Positions 14,408 to 18,596 of a DNA stretch of 18,596 nucleotides are shown piece by piece. Origin of the DNA: Sphingobacteriaceae bacterium (GTDB lineage Bacteria; Bacteroidota; Bacteroidia; B-17B0; Aurantibacillaceae); contig JAHEYE010000048.1 in NCBI GenBank assembly GCA_023251695.1, positions 1 to 18,596 on the forward strand, given 5' to 3'. Numbering within the stretch: the stretch's first letter is position 1; the number at the start of each line of letters is the position of its first letter. The notes under the pieces were generated by a model. That model was not told the DNA's origin, did not search any database, and saw only the letters and a list, made by a program, of their open reading frames with translations. The translations under genes were made by a program, and so were the position numbers.

Positions 14408-14890
14408 ATGAAAAAAATAACCCTATTGTTGGCGCTGTGTTTAGGATTAGGTACAGGCTACGCACAAAAAGTAAAAGAAGCGGAAGTTCCGGCGGCTGTA
14501 AAAGACGCTTTTGCAAAAAAGTATCCCGGTTTAAAAGGTGAATGGGAAAAAGAAGACGGAAATTATGAGGCTGAATTCGACGGCAAAGTTGATAAAAAGG
14601 AAGTGGAAGGTTCTGTATTAATTAGTGCTGATGGTTCTATTCTTGAAACAGAGGAAGAAATTTCAACCGGTACTTTACCAAAAGGAGTAAGTGAATATGT
14701 TACCAAAAACCTGGGTGGTAAAAAAATTGGTGAAGCTTTTAAAATCACCAACGCTAAAGGCGAGATTAGTTACGAAATAGAAATCGGAAAGGATGAATAT
14801 TTATTTGATAATAATGGCGGTTTCATAAAGAAGATTGATAAGAAAGAAGAAAAGGAAGACGACGACGACAAAAAGAAAAAGGCTAAATAA
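14408..14890 (+). CDS. PepSY-like exported protein
   Basis: I choose the ATG at 14408, giving 160 residues beginning MKKITLLLALCLGLGTGYAQ, a clear signal peptide. The in-frame ATG at 14369 would put 13 charged residues ahead of it and lies upstream of the promoter. The start is preceded by A-rich AACCAAAATAAAA. The mature protein carries two PepSY-like units typical of the Bacteroidota 'PepSY-like/beta-lactamase-inhibitor-like' family: VPAAVKDAFAKKYPGLKGEW...YEAEF (about 28-55) and LPKGVSEYVTKNLGGKKIGEAF...SYEIEI (about 89-123). It ends in a mixed-charge tail (KKEEKEDDDDKKKKAK). It is a periplasmic protein of unknown activity. Placement right after a two-component system with its own promoter suggests it is a target or a feedback partner of the kinase. 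Confidence 0.87.
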   Translation: MKKITLLLALCLGLGTGYAQKVKEAEVPAAVKDAFAKKYPGLKGEWEKEDGNYEAEFDGKVDKKEVEGSVLISADGSILETEEEISTGTLPKGVSEYVTKNLGGKKIGEAFKITNAKGEISYEIEIGKDEYLFDNNGGFIKKIDKKEEKEDDDDKKKKAK

Positions 14891-14904
14891 GAGTTTAGAT
14901 TTTT

Positions 14905-14934
14905 AAAACCCCTGATTATTATCAGGGGTTTTTT
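14905..14934 (+). terminator. Strong Rho-independent terminator between convergent genes
   Basis: AAAACCCCTGA (14905-14915) pairs perfectly with TCAGGGGTTTT (14922-14932) over a TTATTA loop, with a T-run to 14934. On the minus strand TTTT follows the hairpin too, so it may act for both the PepSY-like gene and the opposing gene, whose stop codon (14933-14935) lies in it. Confidence 0.93.
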
Positions 14935-15295
14935 ATTTGAAGCCAATTAATATGTGCTTCATGTTTAGTTTTTGACCGAAACTGTTTGTAGCATCAATTT
15001 CTTCGATAATGAATGTAACACCCGGCTTGGCATATTTAATAATGTCTGCAGGCTTCCAATGATTGGTATTACACCTTAGTTCCATATAAAGAGGAGGATT
15101 TACCGGATATGAAATAATGAAACTGTTTATTTTAGGCACTCCGGGTGGGCAGATTTTGCATAGCTTTTTGAAATCAGACAAAGCAATGATACCCCCTGTC
15201 ATAATACATGAATCTTTCAGATTAATTTTCGCCATGTTCTGACTAAAAGTAATTTTAAAGAACAATAATAAACTTAGTGTTGTGAATCTTTTCAT
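14933..15295 (-). CDS. Small exported protein, possibly GldM C-terminal-like
   Basis: The protein has 120 residues with a signal peptide (1-18, ending TFSQ). The mature part has DSCIMTGGIIALSDFKKL (about 28-45), a middle strand INSFIISYPV, and a C-terminal ADIIKYAKPGVTFIIEEIDA...KHILIGFK. This order of strands and the final 'parallel strand, PG turn, F.IEEI' resemble the small C-terminal module of the gliding protein GldM, found alone or attached to other Bacteroidota envelope proteins. The match is by eye and only moderate. Three cysteines (C30, and C46/C49 in KLCKICPP) could form a disulfide. It starts 12 bases after the stop of the TonB_C gene, so the two are an operon. Function unknown. 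Confidence 0.8.
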   Translation of the reverse strand: MKRFTTLSLLLFFKITFSQNMAKINLKDSCIMTGGIIALSDFKKLCKICPPGVPKINSFIISYPVNPPLYMELRCNTNHWKPADIIKYAKPGVTFIIEEIDATNSFGQKLNMKHILIGFK

Positions 15296-15307
15296 AAAAA
15301 GAGAATT

Positions 15308-15715
15308 TTATTGGGGTAAACGGAAACTAACCGGAATATTGTAGAGCAAGGGAACCGTTTTTCCGGCGAGTTTACCGGGCTTCCATTTAGGCATGGATTT
15401 TATAACACGAACAGCTTCTTCATCGCATTCCGGACAACCATTTATGTTTTTAATAACTTCAATCTCACTTAAAGAACCATCTTCCATAACCATTATTTTT
15501 ATCATACCCTTACCACTTTTTTTTCCATCAATGGCGGTTTTAGGATATTTAATATTGGCGTGCATGAATTTCATCATCTCTCCAAAACCACCTGGGTATT
15601 CAGGCAAAGCATCGGCCGGCGACATTGTCTCATCGGTTTGTACAGTAGAAGTTGCCTGGGCATTCACAAAGAATGAACCCAAACACAAAGCGGTAATAAG
15701 AACGGTGATTTTCAT
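15308..15715 (-). CDS. Exported TonB C-terminal domain protein
   Basis: The protein has 135 residues. A signal peptide (1-20, ending VNAQ) replaces the membrane anchor of true TonB, and a TonB_C domain fills residues about 38-135. It carries LPEYPGGFGEMMKFM, IKYPKTA, GKGMIKIMVMEDGSL, CDEEAVRVIKSMPKWKPGK and VPLLYNIPVSF. There is no proline-rich spanning region, so it cannot act as a normal energy transducer. Free TonB_C proteins of this kind are common in Bacteroidota and their role is unclear. A CPEC pair (C94, C97) sits in the loop before the DEEA helix. It is the first gene of an operon with the small protein at 14933-15295. Its upstream 29 bases are nearly the same as those of the gene at 15782-16198. 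Confidence 0.9.
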   Translation of the reverse strand: MKITVLITALCLGSFFVNAQATSTVQTDETMSPADALPEYPGGFGEMMKFMHANIKYPKTAIDGKKSGKGMIKIMVMEDGSLSEIEVIKNINGCPECDEEAVRVIKSMPKWKPGKLAGKTVPLLYNIPVSFRLPQ

Positions 15716-15744
15716 AACATAAATATAGCAAAATAAATTTTTAA
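15716..15744 (-). promoter_or_regulatory. Shared upstream sequence, copy 1 (before the TonB_C gene)
   Basis: These 29 bases next to the start codon match copy 2 (16199-16227) at all but about five positions; the common core is ATAAATATAG..AAATAAATT.TTAA on the plus strand. On the minus strand it contains TTATTTTG, one mismatch from TAnnTTTG, 13 bases before the ATG. Copy 2 lacks that G. It may be a shared promoter and translation-start region. Confidence 0.5.
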
Positions 15745-15781
15745 AGCAAAGTGGTTTAGCCCATTATTTGAGATTATTGCT

Positions 15782-16198
15782 TTACTCTTCGGTCAGCGGT
15801 TCTGATAAAGCATCCCATAATTGTTTTTTACGGGTATCATCTTCTTCAGTTTTCAAATTAATTTCCTGTGATGCAACTATTTTATTTTTAGTTCTAAAGA
15901 AGAAAAAAGAAATGCCTGCCAAAATAAAAACAAAAATATAAATAATAGATTTACTTTCCGTGGTCGTAGTAAGACAAGCTGATTTAGTTTGTGGCGATGA
16001 TAATTGTATTTCTGTTGGAGCGTATCTGTAAATGGTATAAGGATATTCTATTATCTGGTAACCTGAAGTAATACTATTGGGCGGCTCAGCACGGAAATCT
16101 GACAATTCACAACCTGCAGTTAAGGCCGTTTTATCCGGATTCTGTGCATTGCCCGTAAAGCAAATCAGGAGTAGATATAAAGCAATCAATTGTTTCAT
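15782..16198 (-). CDS. Unknown signal-peptide plus single-pass membrane protein
   Basis: I do not recognise this 138-residue protein. It has a signal peptide (1-19, ending GNAQ), an exported stretch of about 65 residues with two cysteines (C30, C75) and a tyrosine-rich patch (YQIIEYPYTIYRYAP, 47-61). A membrane helix (about 85-101, FVFILAGISFFFF) follows, then a charged cytoplasmic tail of about 37 residues ending in DALSEPLTEE. That is a type I membrane layout. The codons and composition match neighbouring genes, so there is no sign of recent transfer. It lies 66 bases upstream of the TonB_C gene on the same strand and carries nearly the same 29-base sequence before its start, which suggests joint control. 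Confidence 0.78.
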   Translation of the reverse strand: MKQLIALYLLLICFTGNAQNPDKTALTAGCELSDFRAEPPNSITSGYQIIEYPYTIYRYAPTEIQLSSPQTKSACLTTTTESKSIIYIFVFILAGISFFFFRTKNKIVASQEINLKTEEDDTRKKQLWDALSEPLTEE

Positions 16199-16227
16199 AA
16201 AATAAATATAGTGAAATAAATTCTTAA
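16199..16227 (-). promoter_or_regulatory. Shared upstream sequence, copy 2 (before the single-pass protein gene)
   Basis: Counterpart of 15716-15744; see that entry for the common core. Here the two bases after ATAAATATAG differ (TG instead of CA), which removes the TTTG end of the -7-like element. Confidence 0.5.
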
Positions 16228-16466
16228 CAATAGTATTTCCTCTATCCCAATGATTATCAGATAGAATTATGAAATTTTGTATCCATTTTAAGGACTCAAT
16301 GAAAAATCCTGACCTTAAGCTTCAATATTGTTTACTCATGCAAACAATGGCTTCAATAAATTAATAAGAATCTAATTGATTTTAAACCCAGGCTGGGTTA
16401 TATTTATCCTAATCCATCCCGCAGTATAAATCCGTCCGCCTTAGGTGGGCAAAAAACAAAAACCAA
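16228..16466. other. Intergenic region with a palindrome and a leader hairpin
   Basis: Gap between the divergent genes ending at 16198 and starting at 16467. It holds an operator-like odd palindrome, AACCCAG-G-CTGGGTT (16385-16399). TATATTTA (16399-16406) follows at once and is one mismatch from the -7 consensus. A small hairpin, GTCCGCC/GGTGGGC with a TTA loop (16434-16450), lies just before the A-rich stretch preceding the FG-GAP gene. No gene is supported here. Confidence 0.5.
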
Positions 16467-18011
16467 ATGAAAAAACTTTTACTTTTTGCTTTAGTTATTT
16501 GTATGAAACAAATAAACGGACAGGCTTGTTTTAGTCCTGCCACAAATTTTGCTGCCGGAACAGGTCCTTATGCAATCGCTAAAGGAGATTTTAACGGCGA
16601 TGCAAAATTAGATCTTGCTGTAGCAGACAATGGTTCAGGAAGTGTTTCTTTGTTAATTGGCAATGGTCTTGGAAGTTTTGGTGCGCCAACCGCATTTACC
16701 GTAGGTTCAACACCGCGTGAAGTGATAGCTGCCGATTTTAATAAAGATGGCAAATTAGATATTTCTGTAAGTAATTACGGTTCCGCCAATATTTCAGTTT
16801 TATTAGGTAATGGTGCCGGAAGTTTTACTTCAACTATTACTTATTCTGCAGGCGTGAATCCAAGCGGTGCAGTTAGTGGTGATTTTAACGGCGATACAAA
16901 CTTGGATATTGCGGTAACCAATTATGTTCCGAATACGGTTTCCATTTTATTTGGTAACGGAGCAGGTGCCTTTTTAGCGCCTGTCGCTTATACGGTGAGC
17001 ATGTGGCCATCTTCAGTTGTAGCAAAAGATTTAAATGCAGATGGAAAACCGGATTTAGCTGTGTCGTGCAGAAATGGAAATAATGTCGCCATTCTTTTAG
17101 GAAGTAGCACCGGTACTTTTTCAGCACCAACCAATTTTGCTGTGGGAACAAATCCATGGAGTGTTACCAGTAACGATTTTAACGGCGACGGTAAAGTAGA
17201 CCTTGCGGTAGCCAACGCAAACACAAATGATTTTTCGGTTTTGCTTGGAACAGGAACCGGAAGTTTTAGTCCGGCAGTAAATTTTACGGTTGGCACCTGG
17301 CCTAGTGATATTACCAGTGCAGATTTTAATGGTGACGGAAGAGCGGATATTGCAACCAGCAACCGTAACTCGAATAACGTTTCTGTTATGTTAGGTAATG
17401 GCGCGGGCGGGTTTGTTTCGCTTGCGAATTTTAATGTGGGTGGGCAGCCTTATGGTGTACTTGAAGGCGATTATAACGGAGACATGAAAATGGATTTGGC
17501 TGTTGCTAATAATACAACAACTAACGTAAGTATTTTATTGAACAGTGCGCCAAGTGTTATGGCTACTACAAGTTCAACAATGATTTGTGTTGGGCAATCA
17601 GCTACCTTAACCGCATCGGGCGCCTTAACATATGCTTGGAGTAGCGGACCAGCCGCACCGGTTATAGTGGTTTCTCCTACAGTCACCACCACTTACACAG
17701 TTGTAGGAATGAATGCCGCAGGTTGTTCATATGCCGCTGCGATTACACAATCGGTTTCGGCTTGTTTAGGAGTTAATCAATTAGGTAATTCAGAACATTC
17801 TGTCATTGCTTATCCGAATCCTTTTAATAATAAAATTACAGTGGTAACAAACGGCTTTAAACAGACACTTAATGTGTACAATGTATTAGGAGCCTTAGTA
17901 AACACAACAATTATTGAAAGTGAAAAAACAGAAATAGATTTAAGCAATCAGCCGGCAGGAATTTATTTTATTAAAACCGATTCGGGAACTATTAAAATAA
18001 TTAAGGAGTAA
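16467..18011 (+). CDS. Secreted FG-GAP/VCBS propeller protein with Ig-like module and T9SS sorting domain
   Basis: The protein has 514 residues. A signal peptide (1-19, ending INGQ) precedes seven consecutive 49-residue FG-GAP/VCBS repeats (24-72, 73-121, 122-170, 171-219, 220-268, 269-317 and 318 to about 361). Each carries a calcium-binding-type loop such as DFNGDGKVD or DYNGDMKMD and an N.VS.LLGNG.GSF strand pair. Seven units make a complete beta propeller like that of integrin alpha subunits. Residues about 362-432 form an Ig-like or PKD-like module (ICVGQSATLTASGALTYAWSS, TTTYTVVGMNAAGCS; landmarks only). Residues about 445-514 are a T9SS type A sorting domain (AYPNPFNNKITV, GIYFIKTDSG). 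It should be exported and either released or attached to the surface; an adhesive or polymer-binding role is inference. A terminator follows at once. Confidence 0.93.
   Translation: MKKLLLFALVICMKQINGQACFSPATNFAAGTGPYAIAKGDFNGDAKLDLAVADNGSGSVSLLIGNGLGSFGAPTAFTVGSTPREVIAADFNKDGKLDISVSNYGSANISVLLGNGAGSFTSTITYSAGVNPSGAVSGDFNGDTNLDIAVTNYVPNTVSILFGNGAGAFLAPVAYTVSMWPSSVVAKDLNADGKPDLAVSCRNGNNVAILLGSSTGTFSAPTNFAVGTNPWSVTSNDFNGDGKVDLAVANANTNDFSVLLGTGTGSFSPAVNFTVGTWPSDITSADFNGDGRADIATSNRNSNNVSVMLGNGAGGFVSLANFNVGGQPYGVLEGDYNGDMKMDLAVANNTTTNVSILLNSAPSVMATTSSTMICVGQSATLTASGALTYAWSSGPAAPVIVVSPTVTTTYTVVGMNAAGCSYAAAITQSVSACLGVNQLGNSEHSVIAYPNPFNNKITVVTNGFKQTLNVYNVLGALVNTTIIESEKTEIDLSNQPAGIYFIKTDSGTIKIIKE
16536..17549 (+). 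repeat. Seven 147-bp coding repeats (VCBS/FG-GAP)
   Basis: Seven in-frame units of 49 codons with no insertions or deletions across the first six. The best kept part is the DFNGDGK.D loop and the following strand pair. The units have diverged widely at DNA level, so this is an old duplication. Confidence 0.9.
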
Positions 18012-18030
18012 TAAATAGAACTTACAAAGG

Positions 18031-18057
18031 ATAGCGGGTAAAGAGCCCGCTATTTTT
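18031..18057 (+). terminator. Rho-independent terminator of the FG-GAP gene
   Basis: ATAGCGGG (18031-18038) pairs with CCCGCTAT (18046-18053) over a 7-base loop, followed by TTTTT to 18057, 20 bases after the stop codon. Confidence 0.9.
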
Positions 18058-18181
18058 ATGGCTTTAATTTTTCAAGACTCTTATAAATATATTTTTCAGT
18101 TGGTAAATGCGCCAGTTGAATCCGCCGGGCGTAATTAATAGAGTCGAGTATCTCTTTTTGTTTTTCCTCAATCAAGCGATT
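18056..18181 (-). pseudogene. Remnant of a protein with the coiled-coil linker found before SpoIIE phosphatase domains
   Basis: The minus strand reads NRLIEEKQKEILDSINYARR, then IQLAHLPTEKYIYKSLEKLK, P and a stop (18058-18056). This is very close to the EEKQKEILDSIxYAKRIQxALLPSEKYI segment I know from Bacteroidota sensor or TPR proteins, where it joins the coiled coil to a SpoIIE/PP2C phosphatase or ends the protein. There is no start codon: an in-frame stop lies at 18184-18182. In another frame directly upstream, AEITKQKKK (about 18188-18214) looks like the preceding part of the same coiled coil, ended by a frameshift or stop. The rest of the gene is missing and the monooxygenase gene begins just beyond. 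It is most likely the decayed 3' end of a once complete gene. Confidence 0.65.
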
Positions 18182-18261
18182 TTATATTTTTACTTCTTTT
18201 TCTGTTTGGTAATTTCGGCCAGAATATAAATTAAAGTTGTATTTTCGTTAATAAATTCAGA

Positions 18262-18596
18262 ATGAAAAAAAATGCGAACATACTTATAGCCGGTGCAGGG
18301 CCTTCAGGGCTTTCTGCTGCCATTTTTCTTTCTGAAGCGGGCTTTCACCCAAGAATAATTGATAAGAAGAAGGAAATCAGTCCTTATTCAAAAGCTTTAG
18401 CTTTGAATCCAAACACGATGGGTATTTTACAGCAATACGGACTCGCTGAAATGTTTTTGAACAAGGGGTATAAAATGGGGGCTGTAAGTTTCAGGAAAGG
18501 AAAAAAATTACTTTTTAGGAATGAGTTTAGTAAAGTAGCGCATAAATTCCCTTTTTTAGCCATACTTCCTCAAAAGGAATCTGAGGAATTGTTATT
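18262..18596 (+). CDS. FAD-dependent monooxygenase (N-terminal part; continues past the right edge)
   Basis: The frame is open from the ATG at 18262 to the edge, about 111 residues. The N-terminus ANILIAGAGPSGLSAAIFLS (5-24) is a Rossmann dinucleotide fold with GxGxxG for the FAD adenosine. It is followed by the strand-end acidic residue in RIIDKKKEISPYSKALALNPNTM (30-52), typical of the PheA/TfdB and UbiH type of aromatic hydroxylases. The segment SKALALNP matches the arginine/alanine-rich helix that follows the first strand pair in that family. The substrate cannot be named from this part. A -7-like TATTTTCG (18240-18247, one mismatch) lies 14 bases before the start. The gene begins within 80 bases of the decayed SpoIIE-linker remnant on the other strand. 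Confidence 0.87.
   Translation, partial: MKKNANILIAGAGPSGLSAAIFLSEAGFHPRIIDKKKEISPYSKALALNPNTMGILQQYGLAEMFLNKGYKMGAVSFRKGKKLLFRNEFSKVAHKFPFLAILPQKESEELL

Noticed and set aside
16269..16364. 31-codon open frame in the intergenic region
   Set aside because: No family resemblance, no promoter at a fitting distance and composition like the surrounding non-coding DNA.
16568..17692. Several minus-strand open frames inside the FG-GAP gene
   Set aside because: They are shadows caused by the repeated, codon-biased propeller sequence; none has a signal, domain or promoter.

Overview
The window looks like chromosome from a member of the Bacteroidota. Evidence: AT-rich DNA, secreted proteins ending in type IX secretion (T9SS) sorting domains, promoter elements of the TAnnTTTG type, A-rich sequence instead of Shine-Dalgarno sites before start codons, and Bacteroidota-typical families (Reg_prop sensor kinase, DUF2490, PepSY-like, secreted TonB_C). 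The genus cannot be told. No phage, transposase, CRISPR array or restriction system is visible, so most of the window is ordinary housekeeping or accessory chromosome.

Layout. (a) 1-1042, minus: 5' part of a secreted protein with a carboxypeptidase-regulatory-like domain, a TPR-like stretch and a long ADKAA-type repeat that runs off the left edge. (b) 1152-1413, minus: a complete tRNA-Lys(UUU) unit with promoter and terminator. (c) 1483-4265, plus: an unknown 153-aa protein, then kdnA and kdnB, overlapping by one base (TAATG), which together convert Kdo to 8-amino-Kdo for lipopolysaccharide. A REP-like inverted repeat separates them from the next block. (d) 4337-11131, minus: a secreted GH18-CUB-T9SS protein, a NarL-type response regulator, a 1030-aa propeller sensor kinase, a DUF2490 outer-membrane protein and a small lipoprotein. 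The kinase and regulator are 5 bases apart, and the lipoprotein and DUF2490 genes overlap by one base. (e) 11277-11438, plus: a tRNA-Val(UAC) unit with promoter and terminator, facing a short lipoprotein gene that stops inside the terminator.

(f) 11875-14890, plus: a MORN-like exported protein, an OmpR-type response regulator, an overlapping histidine kinase, and a PepSY-like exported protein with its own promoter, closed by a strong terminator. (g) 14933-16198, minus: three small exported or membrane proteins (possible GldM-C-like, TonB_C, and an unknown single-pass protein). The last two carry nearly identical 29-bp upstream sequences. (h) 16467-18011, plus: a secreted seven-repeat FG-GAP/VCBS propeller with an Ig-like module and a T9SS tail. 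(i) 18056-18181, minus: a remnant of a protein with the linker usually found before SpoIIE-type phosphatase domains. (j) 18262 to the right edge: the start of an FAD-dependent monooxygenase.

The common theme is the cell envelope: LPS sugar modification, T9SS cargo, outer-membrane and lipoproteins, and two separate two-component systems. I did not find convincing evidence of a wholly new system. The points most worth following are the unknown gene ahead of kdnAB, the recurrent 15-base spacing between -7 elements and start codons, the duplicated upstream sequence in block (g), the higher-order ADKAA repeat, and the SpoIIE-linker remnant.
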